This document shows, piece by piece, positions 52,023 to 59,963 of a stretch of DNA of 64,000 bases. The DNA comes from CAZPUS01 sp964589825 (GTDB taxonomy: Bacteria; Fibrobacterota; Chitinivibrionia; Chitinivibrionales; WJKA01). The stretch spans positions 37,301 through 101,300 of the forward strand of contig CAZPUS010000008.1 of the NCBI GenBank assembly GCA_964589825.1, given 5' to 3'. Position 1 is the stretch's first letter. Each line of letters starts with the position of its first letter. The position numbers and the translations under genes are program-made. The notes beneath the pieces are model-generated. The model worked only from the letters and a program-made list of their open reading frames with translations. It made no database searches and was not told where the DNA came from.

Positions 52023-53207
52023 ATGAAAATCATATATCCTGTCATCGCATTCCTCCTGTGCTCGATTACTGTGGTATCGGGACAGCAGGATTCTATTCTG
52101 AGAACACTTTATAATACGTATGCATATAGTGTAGAAGGAGCGCACAATGCCGCACTGGCCCATAATAATCCCGCAAAGGCACGGGATATTACGGCCTCTT
52201 TCTCCAACCCGGCAGCGCTTGCATTCCTGCCAATACGTGAAATATCCTTTTCGTTCAGCAAAATCGATGTGCTCGATCGGGCCAGAACGAACGGTGAGTC
52301 CTATAAAGAAGATACCCGAACATTTCACTTTTTTCAAGAAGCTGGGGGGATGGTTTCATTACCTGCGAGTCGAGGTGGAATGTCGGTTTCTTTTTATAAA
52401 TCTACGCCTTATTTGTTAAACGATGTGACGAAAAGCACTACCCGGGAATTCCGATATGACGGCCACATAAACTACTGGAGCTCTGCAATGGGTGTGCAGG
52501 TCGCTCCTTCATTGGCACTGGGTGGCACCATCTCTTTAATAAACGGCGAACGCATAATCACCCAGAAACAAAATAACATTACCAGCGATGTAAAAGATAC
52601 ATATAAAATAGGCTACGAAATACGGATCGGCTGCATGTATTCTTATCAGAACATGTTACGGTTTGGTGCACGGTTCGTATTGCCGGCAAATATACCTTTT
52701 GAACAAATGAGAACGGATATCGCACAATCCCCGCAATGGGAAGGAACGTTACGGAGTTCATACTCCTCGGCATTTGGCTTTTCCGTAAAAATCCCTTATG
52801 CCGTGTTGTCTGCGCAGATAGATGGTCGTTTCCCATATGATTTTGTACTTACTACCCAGGAAATCCCCGGTACAAGTGCAGCGGCATATTATAAAATGGG
52901 ATTCGGGGCTGGTTTAGACGTATTCGTTAATGAGCTGGCTCTGAGTATCGGCTATAACTGGAATGAATTCGATCCTTTTTTGTTTGTGTACGATTACAAA
53001 GGATTCGATTATGCATGGTCACAGAATGAGGTGCACGCAAACGGGGGCATTCACACACTTGCCGGTGGCGTACGGTATCTGTTCAAGAACGATATGGCGA
53101 TGTCGGTTTCATATGAGAATCGCGTCTGGGAGCTTGTAACTCGTAATGTACTGTATGAAAAATATCGGGTAGGCCGACTTACCGCTGCCCTCTCCTTTCG
53201 TTTTTAA
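52023..53207 (+). CDS. Probable outer-membrane beta-barrel protein (FadL/PorV-like N-terminus)
   Basis: This 394-aa protein starts at the ATG at 52023 with signal peptide MKIIYPVIAFLLCSITVVSG. The motif SFSNPAALAFLPIREISFSF resembles the N-terminal NPA region of FadL/PorV-type barrels. Repeating amphipathic strands follow and end with the aromatic terminal strand TAALSFRF, suited for BAM-mediated insertion. It is coupled to the aromatic-rich lipoprotein gene upstream, which may be its partner. rnhA follows 18 bases later. Confidence 0.75.
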   Translation: MKIIYPVIAFLLCSITVVSGQQDSILRTLYNTYAYSVEGAHNAALAHNNPAKARDITASFSNPAALAFLPIREISFSFSKIDVLDRARTNGESYKEDTRTFHFFQEAGGMVSLPASRGGMSVSFYKSTPYLLNDVTKSTTREFRYDGHINYWSSAMGVQVAPSLALGGTISLINGERIITQKQNNITSDVKDTYKIGYEIRIGCMYSYQNMLRFGARFVLPANIPFEQMRTDIAQSPQWEGTLRSSYSSAFGFSVKIPYAVLSAQIDGRFPYDFVLTTQEIPGTSAAAYYKMGFGAGLDVFVNELALSIGYNWNEFDPFLFVYDYKGFDYAWSQNEVHANGGIHTLAGGVRYLFKNDMAMSVSYENRVWELVTRNVLYEKYRVGRLTAALSFRF

Positions 53208-53225
53208 CACCCGGGTCTTTGTTTC

Positions 53226-53690
53226 ATGAAGAAAGTAACACTCTACACAGACGGCGCGTGCAGCGGCAATCCCGGACCGGGAGGGTTCGGGGCCATTTTG
53301 AACTACAACGGTACCCGCAAGAGAATATCAGGCGGCTATCGCAACACGACCAACAACCGAATGGAGCTCACCGCTATTATACGCGGCCTCGAGGCTCTCA
53401 CCGAGCCGTGTAAAGTAACCGTGGTAACCGATTCGCGCTACGTGTCGGATGCCGTTACCAAAGGATGGGCACAAAAGTGGCGGGAAAACGGCTGGAAACG
53501 CAATAAAAAGGACAAGGCACTCAATCCCGATCTCTGGGCGCGGCTTCTGGATTTGATCGGCCGCCATGAGGTAACTATGCAGTGGGTACGCGGCCATTCG
53601 GGCCATCCGGAAAACGAAGAGTGCGACCGCATGGCGGTGGAGGAGTCCGGCAAGCCCGATCTGCCGGTCGATCTGCGAAGCTCGCAGTGA
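53226..53690 (+). CDS. rnhA: Ribonuclease HI
   Basis: RNase HI cuts the RNA strand of RNA-DNA hybrids. The 154-aa sequence shows all catalytic acidic residues: YTDGACSGNPGPGG (Asp), NNRMELTAII (Glu), VVTDSRYV (Asp) and NEECDRMA (Asp). The basic handle WRENGWKRNKKDKALN is also present. Length and motifs are typical. Confidence 0.97.
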   Translation: MKKVTLYTDGACSGNPGPGGFGAILNYNGTRKRISGGYRNTTNNRMELTAIIRGLEALTEPCKVTVVTDSRYVSDAVTKGWAQKWRENGWKRNKKDKALNPDLWARLLDLIGRHEVTMQWVRGHSGHPENEECDRMAVEESGKPDLPVDLRSSQ

Positions 53691-53694
53691 GCAT

Positions 53695-53712
53695 GCCCCC
53701 CCGGAGGGGGCC
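53695..53712. terminator. GC hairpin between rnhA and the convergent kinase gene
   Basis: GCCCCC and GGGGGC arms pair around CCGGA, sitting between two convergent stops. No clear T-run is seen, so it is a weak terminator candidate. Confidence 0.4.
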
Positions 53713-53713
53713 T

Positions 53714-54667
53714 CTACGTCAAACCCGGTACATCGAACGAACGCGTTACCATACGAAAGACCTGTTCGCGATACGACCTCGCGGCATCGGGACGCCTATT
53801 CCGCGCTCCCCTGATTACGATATACTTCTGGATTTCATAAAGCAGGTAGAAAAAGGTACGTATGCGGGCCTCTTCGGACTCGTCGCGTGTGGCGCCGTAG
53901 CCCTCCCAGAAAGCGGGTGTCGATATGCCGCAGTAGTCAAGAACCGCATACTCGATCTCCGGATCTCCCCACAGGGCACGGTCCCAGTCGAGCAGCCCGC
54001 TCAGTGATCCCGTATGGTCCACGAGTATGTTCTGTGCCCACACATCCATGTGCAGCAGGCGTGAGGCCACGGTGCGGTCAAACAGGTGACGATGCCGGGC
54101 AAACAGACTGCGCAGCGCATCCGCCTGTGCAGAGGAATAATACCCGCAGGCCACGATATCGTCTATCATTTTGTTCCACATTATATCGAATGCCGCCACC
54201 CATGTTGACTGTGGTTGCATGGGACGATGTGCCCCCAGATAGCCGTAGCGCGTGTCGGTTATTGCGTGTACCTGCGCCAGCGCTTTTCCGACCTGGTAGA
54301 GTACGCGGTCGGGATCCGACCGTACGGCCCCGGAAACCGGCTCACCGGGCAATCGCTGCATGAGCAGGAAATCGCGAGGAATCACCTCGCGCGATTCATC
54401 AAACATATCGATGCGGGCAACCGGCACATCGGTACGTTCCCTGAGAATCCGGTGCAGCTGCGGCTCCTGTTTCATCATGTGGCGTTCGTAAAACACAAAG
54501 GCATCGTCCGGATCTGGCGCTACACGCAGTACGTACTCCGCCTCGTGCGTTGCCATGAAAAACGACGTGTTGAATTTGCCGGTAGAAATGGGTTTCATCT
54601 CCTGTACCGATTCGGCAATGTCGGACCTGGTGCGGGCTATGGCTTGTATGAGCGTTGATTTGTCCAT
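53714..54667 (-). CDS. APH family phosphotransferase (kinase-like)
   Basis: This 317-aa protein has the aminoglycoside-phosphotransferase/choline-kinase fold. The catalytic loop is LLHMDVWAQNILVD (H-x-D-x4-N) and the metal-binding motif is LLDWDRALWGDPEIE. The N-lobe contains YVLRVAP and a Glu-bearing helix. Substrates of chromosomal members vary (sugars, antibiotics, macrolides). Nothing here shows antibiotic resistance. It stands alone. Confidence 0.88.
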   Translation of the reverse strand: MDKSTLIQAIARTRSDIAESVQEMKPISTGKFNTSFFMATHEAEYVLRVAPDPDDAFVFYERHMMKQEPQLHRILRERTDVPVARIDMFDESREVIPRDFLLMQRLPGEPVSGAVRSDPDRVLYQVGKALAQVHAITDTRYGYLGAHRPMQPQSTWVAAFDIMWNKMIDDIVACGYYSSAQADALRSLFARHRHLFDRTVASRLLHMDVWAQNILVDHTGSLSGLLDWDRALWGDPEIEYAVLDYCGISTPAFWEGYGATRDESEEARIRTFFYLLYEIQKYIVIRGARNRRPDAARSYREQVFRMVTRSFDVPGLT

Positions 54668-54915
54668 AACGTAATCCCGGAATGACGTGAAAAATCACCT
54701 GAGGAAACATCGATGCATCACGAATTCTGCACAAGAGAATCCATAACGCAGAAAAATAATGATTTTCGTCATCCCACGTGCACCAACCTTCCCGGCAAAC
54801 CCGCTCAAGTCAGGGCATAGTTTGGATTCGGGAAATAATTATTTTTACCGGAGTATCTTTGCCGGCCGAAAAACCAGGGCTGCGCTTTTTTTATCATCCC
54901 ATCAGGAGCTGTACA

Positions 54916-55668
54916 GTGTTTCTCTCTTTATCTGCCTTTATAATCGTCTTTTCAGTGGTTGTTATCGTACACGAAGCGGGCCACTTCATTGCAGCACGTG
55001 CCGCAGGTGCGCAGGTCGATGAGTTTTCGATCGGATTCCCCCTCAGTCCCAAGCTGTGCACCTTATTCCGCCACCGGGAAACCGCCTTTACGCTTCGCCT
55101 GTTGCCGCTTGGCGGATTTGTCCGGTTCGCCACATCAGAGAACGCATCGTCGGGTAATGGGCTCGATAATGTGGGAGCTGCATCCCGTGCTGCGATTATG
55201 GCCGCCGGTCCTGTTGCCAATGTGGCGTGTGCAGGCCTGCTTTTTGCGCTGTATCATCTTCTGTCCGGCCAATGCACGCTTTGGCACGCGCCTGCATGCG
55301 CGTTTCACTCATTGGCGGAAATAACAACCGGCACCTTTTCCCTTGTGTTTAATCTTGCCAGAGGCCATGCAGAATCCGGCGCGATTACAGGACCGGTTGG
55401 CATCGCCGCTATGGCGGCACAGGCGATGCAACACGGCATAATGGCGTTTCTTTACTTTATCGGTGTGCTTAGTGTCAGCCTTGGTTGTATGAATCTGTTG
55501 CCGCTTCCAGCGCTCGACGGCGGCCAGCTGGTATTGCTGGGGATAGAGCAGCTGCGGGGAAAACCTCTCCACGCACGGCTTCAGCAGGCGATCGGCAGTG
55601 CGGGGCTTGCCCTGTTTCTCATACTTACGATACTGGTAACCTACCGGGATATTGTAACCCTGACCTGA
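54916..55668 (+). CDS. Small M50 family site-2 protease lacking a PDZ domain
   Basis: This intramembrane zinc metalloprotease has HEAGH near the start (VVVIVHEAGHFIAARAAGA) and the third zinc ligand in NLLPLPALDGGQL. The intervening GGFVRF and ITGPVGIA sequences are RseP-like. I start at the GTG at 54916, behind AGGAG, giving 250 aa. E. coli RseP has about 450 aa including two PDZ domains. Here the stretch between GGFVRF and the next membrane helix is only about 20 residues, so no PDZ domain fits. It may cleave an anti-sigma factor or signal-peptide remnants. Confidence 0.85.
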   Translation: MFLSLSAFIIVFSVVVIVHEAGHFIAARAAGAQVDEFSIGFPLSPKLCTLFRHRETAFTLRLLPLGGFVRFATSENASSGNGLDNVGAASRAAIMAAGPVANVACAGLLFALYHLLSGQCTLWHAPACAFHSLAEITTGTFSLVFNLARGHAESGAITGPVGIAAMAAQAMQHGIMAFLYFIGVLSVSLGCMNLLPLPALDGGQLVLLGIEQLRGKPLHARLQQAIGSAGLALFLILTILVTYRDIVTLT

Positions 55669-55678
55669 ACGATTGTGT

Positions 55679-56656
55679 TTACACACAGCAGCGGGAGCGG
55701 TATACATTCCACATACTCGAAATGAGGGTCTGTACATCGCTGCAGCGGGGAGTCCATCCGAGATGTTCGCGTGCCTGCTGCGAGGAGGCCACGAGCGAGG
55801 CGGGGTCTCCGGCACGTCTGCTGGTGATTTGGGTGGGAATGGGTCGCGGAAGAATTGCACGCGCTTGCTCGACCATCCGGGCCACACTTATGCCCGTCTC
55901 ACTGCCCAGGTTGAGCGTCAGTGACCGGTCGTTTTTGTGTACGTATTCAAAGGCCGCAACGTGGGCGGCGGCAAGATCGTTTACATGGATATAGTCGCGT
56001 ATGCAGGTACCGTCGGGGGTATCGTAGTCATCCCCGAAAATCTGCAATTGCTCCCGGGCACCTGTAGCCACTTCCATGAGCACCGGCAGCAGGTTCGCCG
56101 GATTCTGCTCAAGTCCGTGTATACGTCCCTGCACATCGTAGCCCGCAGCGTTAAAATAGCGAAGCGAGGCATACCGCAATCCCCGCAGGGTATCATACCA
56201 CGAAAGAAGACGCTCGATTTCGAGTTTGGTGAATCCGTAAAAATTCGCGGGCTCCAGCGGGTGGTCCTCATCCACCGGTACATAGCGTGGCTCGCCGTAG
56301 ACCGCAGCGGATGAGGAAAAAACAAAGGCGCGTATTCCCGCTTGTGCGCTCGCATTAAGAATATTGACCGTGCCCGAGAGGTTATTCAGGGCATATTTTT
56401 CGGGATCGGTCATCGATTCGCCGGCAGCTTTGAATGCAGCAAGGTGGACCACTCCCTCACACCCGTCTGCAAGCGCCTTTTCGAGTGCGGGATAATCAAG
56501 AATATCACCCTCGATAAATGTTTCGTCATCAAATATGTTTTCCCTGCACCCGGAGGAGAGGTTGTCGAATACCACAACCCGGTAGCCCGAATCTATGAAC
56601 TGACGGGTAACGTGGCTTCCTATATAGCCGGCCCCTCCGATAATGCAAATCTTCAT
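55679..56656 (-). CDS. galE: UDP-glucose 4-epimerase
   Basis: GalE interconverts UDP-glucose and UDP-galactose for surface polysaccharides. The NAD-binding GGAGYIGSHV, the catalytic SSSAAVYGEP and YGFTKLEIE (Y-x3-K), and YFNAAGYDVQGRIHG are intact. The length of 325 aa is usual. It overlaps the S1-domain gene by 4 bases, so the two are translationally coupled although their roles are not obviously related. Confidence 0.96.
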   Translation of the reverse strand: MKICIIGGAGYIGSHVTRQFIDSGYRVVVFDNLSSGCRENIFDDETFIEGDILDYPALEKALADGCEGVVHLAAFKAAGESMTDPEKYALNNLSGTVNILNASAQAGIRAFVFSSSAAVYGEPRYVPVDEDHPLEPANFYGFTKLEIERLLSWYDTLRGLRYASLRYFNAAGYDVQGRIHGLEQNPANLLPVLMEVATGAREQLQIFGDDYDTPDGTCIRDYIHVNDLAAAHVAAFEYVHKNDRSLTLNLGSETGISVARMVEQARAILPRPIPTQITSRRAGDPASLVASSQQAREHLGWTPRCSDVQTLISSMWNVYRSRCCV

Positions 56657-58161
56657 TTGTGCGCATCCTCCCCGTTCTCTCCTGAAAGCGCATTTTTAAG
56701 CGCATCACCGAATTCGGTGGAGGAGGAGTCTTTTCTTTTGGGTGGCTTATTCTGATTTTTTGTGTGCGCCTGTACCGCCTGTTCATTGTCGATGGCTTCG
56801 GTGCGCGAGCCGCTTTGCAGAGAAATGCGCCGGTTTTCGGTATCCACCGATTGGACGGTTACCGTGGTTTTTTCACCCGACTTAATACCGGCGGCATCTT
56901 CTTTTGCAATGTTCGATTTGGGAAGCAGGCCGGTTATACCTTCTTCGAGCCGAACGAAAAACCCGTAGGGCATCTCTTTTTCGACAAAGCCCTCCGCCAC
57001 GGTTCCCGGTGCAAAACGCGCTTCGACCGCTGCCCATGGATCCGAATCCTTGTCTTTAAGACTGAGTTTTATCTGGCGTCGCTGCTCGTCCACCGAAAGG
57101 ATAGTCGCCTCGACATCGTCTCCCACCGAGAGCACATCTTTGGGATGGCGGATACGCGTGGACCAGCTCATTTCGGAGACATGGATAAGCCCTTCGATCC
57201 CGGGTGCGATGCGCACGAACGCGCCGAAATTGGCAAGCCGCGTGACGGTGCCGGAGACCTTTGTACCCGAACTGAAGCGAGAGGAGATATTGTCCCACGG
57301 ATCGCCGTCGACCTGTTTGAGCGAAAGCGCGATTCTTGAGTCGCGCATGTTCTCTTTTTCGTCTACCGAAAGGACCACACAGTGTATCTGCTGTCCTGGT
57401 TCGAACTGTTCGTGAAGACGATCGGTCTTGTCCCAGGAGACTTCACTGATATGAACCAGTCCCTCTATCCCGCCCAGATCGACGAAGACACCGAATTTCG
57501 TGATTTTGGTGATCGTGCCGGCAACCACGTTTTTTTCTTCGGCATCTTTTTTGAGCTGCTGCAGCCGCTGGGAAACTTTTTCCTGAAGTATTGGCAGCCG
57601 CGATACCACAATGTTTCGTCCCTTGTCATCCACATCGGTTATTACGAACAACCCGGTGAAGCCGAGGTATTCGTTACTATCCTCCACACGGGTAATGTCG
57701 ATTTTGGATACCGGACAAAACGCTTTTCTGCCGAGGATGTTGACGTTGAGCCCTCCCTTGTTGACCCCGGAGACTTTACCCTGTATCGGAATGGCGTTTT
57801 TCTGTGCCTCGAGCAACTGACTCATGTCGGCCCGATACCCACCGAGAGAGGTGCTCAGGACAATTTCTCCGTTATGGGATGATACCACATACGCCTCAAT
57901 GGTATCGTCGATGCCGTGGGTTATATTACCCTCTTTGTCCCTGAGTTCGGAGATATTGATAATCGCTTCGTTTTTGGTCCCTATATCCACGAATGCGTAT
58001 TCGTTTTTTATCGCAATAATGGTACCCTGTACTTTTTCGCCGCTTTTGGGTTCGTACGAAACGTCGTCGTCATACGATTCCATCAGAGAGAGCAATTCCT
58101 TCTGCTTTTTGCTCATATCTTCATTGTTATTGAGTTGCGCATCGATCGATTCTTCGGACAT
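56653..58161 (-). CDS. rpsA: S1-domain RNA-binding protein (ribosomal protein S1 homologue)
   Basis: This 502-aa protein has five S1 OB-fold repeats beginning near residues 40, 125, 210, 300 and 385. Typical cores include GVFVDLGGIEGLVHISEVSW and GAFVRIAPGIEGLIHVSEMSW. E. coli S1 has six domains. The C-terminal 60 residues are hydrophilic and Ser/Lys-rich. Domain spacing supports an S1 homologue over a generic S1 protein. AAGGAG precedes the ATG. galE follows with a 4-base overlap. Confidence 0.9.
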   Translation of the reverse strand: MSEESIDAQLNNNEDMSKKQKELLSLMESYDDDVSYEPKSGEKVQGTIIAIKNEYAFVDIGTKNEAIINISELRDKEGNITHGIDDTIEAYVVSSHNGEIVLSTSLGGYRADMSQLLEAQKNAIPIQGKVSGVNKGGLNVNILGRKAFCPVSKIDITRVEDSNEYLGFTGLFVITDVDDKGRNIVVSRLPILQEKVSQRLQQLKKDAEEKNVVAGTITKITKFGVFVDLGGIEGLVHISEVSWDKTDRLHEQFEPGQQIHCVVLSVDEKENMRDSRIALSLKQVDGDPWDNISSRFSSGTKVSGTVTRLANFGAFVRIAPGIEGLIHVSEMSWSTRIRHPKDVLSVGDDVEATILSVDEQRRQIKLSLKDKDSDPWAAVEARFAPGTVAEGFVEKEMPYGFFVRLEEGITGLLPKSNIAKEDAAGIKSGEKTTVTVQSVDTENRRISLQSGSRTEAIDNEQAVQAHTKNQNKPPKRKDSSSTEFGDALKNALSGENGEDAHK

Positions 58162-58339
58162 GGGTGGTTACTCCTTAAAAAACCGGACTTCGGTGGTATT
58201 GTTGCTGAGTACGAATAACATACAATCGGGAAACTGCATGCCTGCTTTTTAAAAAAAATAGTATTTAGCCTTCATAAGGGTGGCGGACCGGCAGGTACGC
58301 ATCTGTTATTACACATGCGCGCGGATCTTCTGCGGATCT

Positions 58340-58909
58340 TCAGGGGTGAAGCCGTTGTGGAATACGCGGTCGAATACAACGATATATTCCGAATACCGTC
58401 CCCGCGATCAGGGCGCCGAATACTGCACCGGCCAGCACATCACCCGGATAGTGCACTCCCACGTATATCCGTGAATACCCTATGAGCACGGCAAATACAA
58501 AAAAGTACCATTTTTGGGCGGGGTAAAAACAGGTAAAAAGCGTGGCCTGCGCAAAAATGTTCATAGCATGCAGCGAAGGAAAGGAGAGCGATGTTTTGGT
58601 CCCCATCAGAAACCGGGCACCCTCGATCATGACATCCGGGTTACAGGGCCTGGGCCTGTCAAACAGGGGTTTGAGCACCCGGTAGCCGAGCGGATCGGTA
58701 ATCGCGACGGTTATGCAGGCGGCTGCAATGACCGCGACGGCGCCAGTGCGCTGTTTTACGATAAAGATCACGAGCGCGACAGCCGCCGGTATGATCCAGT
58801 GCTCTTTTTGTGTGATGAAGGGAAAAAAGAGATCGAAGACAGGATTTGCGACTGCCGAATTAAGCAATAAAAAAAGTTGTGTGTCAAGTTGTAAAAAAAA
58901 GTCGAGCAT
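58340..58909 (-). CDS. PAP2 family membrane phosphatase
   Basis: This 189-aa protein has five to six hydrophobic helices and all three phosphatase motifs: KPLFDRPRP, PSLHA (in SFPSLHAMN) and SRIYVGVHYPGD. Members dephosphorylate lipid phosphates such as phosphatidic acid, phosphatidylglycerophosphate or undecaprenyl pyrophosphate. I start at the ATG at 58909. A longer frame to 58993 would borrow its first residues from the toxin-antitoxin duplication boundary, so it is unlikely to be native. Confidence 0.88.
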   Translation of the reverse strand: MLDFFLQLDTQLFLLLNSAVANPVFDLFFPFITQKEHWIIPAAVALVIFIVKQRTGAVAVIAAACITVAITDPLGYRVLKPLFDRPRPCNPDVMIEGARFLMGTKTSLSFPSLHAMNIFAQATLFTCFYPAQKWYFFVFAVLIGYSRIYVGVHYPGDVLAGAVFGALIAGTVFGIYRCIRPRIPQRLHP

Positions 58910-58990
58910 AGCGAAGATATAATGAATGAGACCGGTGGGTGAGAGTGAGAGATAGAGCACAATACCGTATACGGAAAAAATACTTTTTTT

Positions 58991-59139
58991 CACTCGATGA
59001 GGAGTATTTTAGCCTTCTGAAAAAATTATATGCCCTGCGCCGCGAGGTGGACACCCGTATAGAGCCGCATCTGTACATTACCAATGAAGACAAAACCGGC
59101 TTCCATGATGAGGTCAAAAAGGGCATCGAGCTGGTATGA
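58991..59139 (+). pseudogene. 3' fragment of the MNT1 nucleotidyltransferase gene
   Basis: From CACTCGATGAGG (58991) to the stop at 59139, this is identical, as far as I can compare by eye, to the second half of the MNT1 gene at 62385-62533. The N-terminal half, with the GSx10DxD active site, is absent and the fragment has no start. It is the left edge of the duplicated island and abuts the PAP2 gene leader. Confidence 0.9.
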
Positions 59140-59174
59140 TTATGAGCCTTTAGCGTGTGAGCTTATACGCCTTT

Positions 59175-59185
59175 AGCTGACAGCT
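59175..59185. repeat. AGCTGACAGCT short repeat, first of several
   Basis: AGCTGACAGCT recurs at 59175-59185, 61811-61821 and 62598-62608, with a variant AGCTGGCAGCT at 62569-62579. Most copies are preceded by GCCTTT. They lie only in spacers upstream of toxin-antitoxin genes, near a second shared block CCCATACAGCTCGCATTAT (59209 and 61838). Confidence 0.7.
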
Positions 59186-59300
59186 GATTGCCCAATGGGT
59201 CCCATACAGCTCGCATTATGTATCTTAATTTTATTCAAACACATAGTAGTATCGTATCGACGAAACGGGCGGTATTACCCCCGTACTGTTTCCCTGTGAA

Positions 59301-59622
59301 ATGGCTATGAACGAAAAAACAGAATGATCGCCCGGGAACTCAAGCAGCGTCTTATACCGGTTGTAGACGTGGTAGATATCCGTGTATACGGCTCACGCGC
59401 TCGCGGTACTGCACAGGAAGATGCGGATCTCGATGTGTTTATCGAACCCGAAGCGGTAAACAAACCAATTAAGTATGGTATCGCGAATATTGCCTGGGAA
59501 GTAGGTCTGCAACACCTTATCCACATTTCTCCGCTTGTGTTCGGCAGGGATGAAATAGAAAAAACACCGCAGCGTTCATCGCCCCTTGTACGCACTATAA
59601 AACGGGAGGGCATTACCGTATG
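59301..59622 (+). pseudogene. Decayed MNT2 antitoxin gene (copy A)
   Basis: Compared with the intact MNT2 at 62735-63058, one base is missing after AACGAAAAA, so translation from ATG 59301 or 59307 meets TGA at 59325. The native stop in ATGA has become ATGG, so the frame reads through into HEPN sequence. The active site GSRARGTAQEDADLD is still intact, and a start at the ATG at 59324 could give a protein with an aberrant tail to 59725. I treat it as a pseudogene, although a partial product is possible. Confidence 0.75.
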
Positions 59623-59903
59623 GGCGATAGCAACGCCCTTTTTTCTTGTCGCAGGGACCAGGCAGTTTCCACACTTCTTGAGGCGGAAAAAATGCTGGCC
59701 GGCGTATTTACCGTACGTACCATAATCAATCGAGCGTATTATGCCATGTTCTATATGGTGCCGGCACTGTTTTTAAAGAAAAGTGTGTCGATTTCTACCT
59801 GAAAGCATACCGGTATTACAGGTGTCTTCGACAACCAATATATAGGAACGTACGTATTCAAAAATGCTGCATACCATATTTGATAAACGACAGGAATTTG
59901 ATT
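59620..59903 (+). pseudogene. Decayed HEPN2 gene (copy A)
   Basis: Residues MGDSNALFSCRRDQAVSTLL and INRAYYAMFYMVPALFLKK align with the intact HEPN2 at 63055-63456. A TGA at 59800-59802 stands where copy B has a serine codon. Beyond it a deletion and frame changes follow, and similarity ends at 59903. The C-terminal RLEFDY region is lost. Confidence 0.85.
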
Positions 59904-59909
59904 GTATGG

Positions 59910-59940
59910 TGCTAATTTGCAATATTATTGCAAATTAGCA
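59910..59940. promoter_or_regulatory. Perfect 31-base palindrome upstream of the ATPase gene
   Basis: TGCTAATTTGCAATA (59910-59924), one central T, and TATTGCAAATTAGCA (59926-59940) form a perfect palindrome ending 23 bases before the ATPase start. It lies 6 bases after the point where copy A similarity ends. It could be an operator for autoregulation or a trace of the insertion junction. Confidence 0.75.
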
Positions 59941-59963
59941 CGCATCGTTGTATATTATGTGAT

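Larger units (their letters stand above)
58991..59903 (+). repeat. Degenerate duplicate of the toxin-antitoxin block (copy A)
   Basis: This block matches 62385 to about 63370 (copy B) in order: MNT1 tail, spacer with GCCTTTAGC repeats, MNT2, HEPN2. The first roughly 155 bases are essentially identical to copy B, and so is most of the MNT2 leader. The coding parts of MNT2 and HEPN2 differ at perhaps one base in five and carry indels. Similarity ends at GAATTTGATT (59903). Confidence 0.85.

Noticed and set aside
53714..54667. Antibiotic resistance gene
   Set aside because: The APH fold is clear, but many chromosomal kinases share it and nothing in the sequence or context points to an antibiotic substrate.
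58910..58993. Longer N-terminus for the PAP2 phosphatase
   Set aside because: It would start inside the duplicated toxin-antitoxin sequence boundary, so the extra 28 residues are probably not native. The ATG at 58909 fits the family better.
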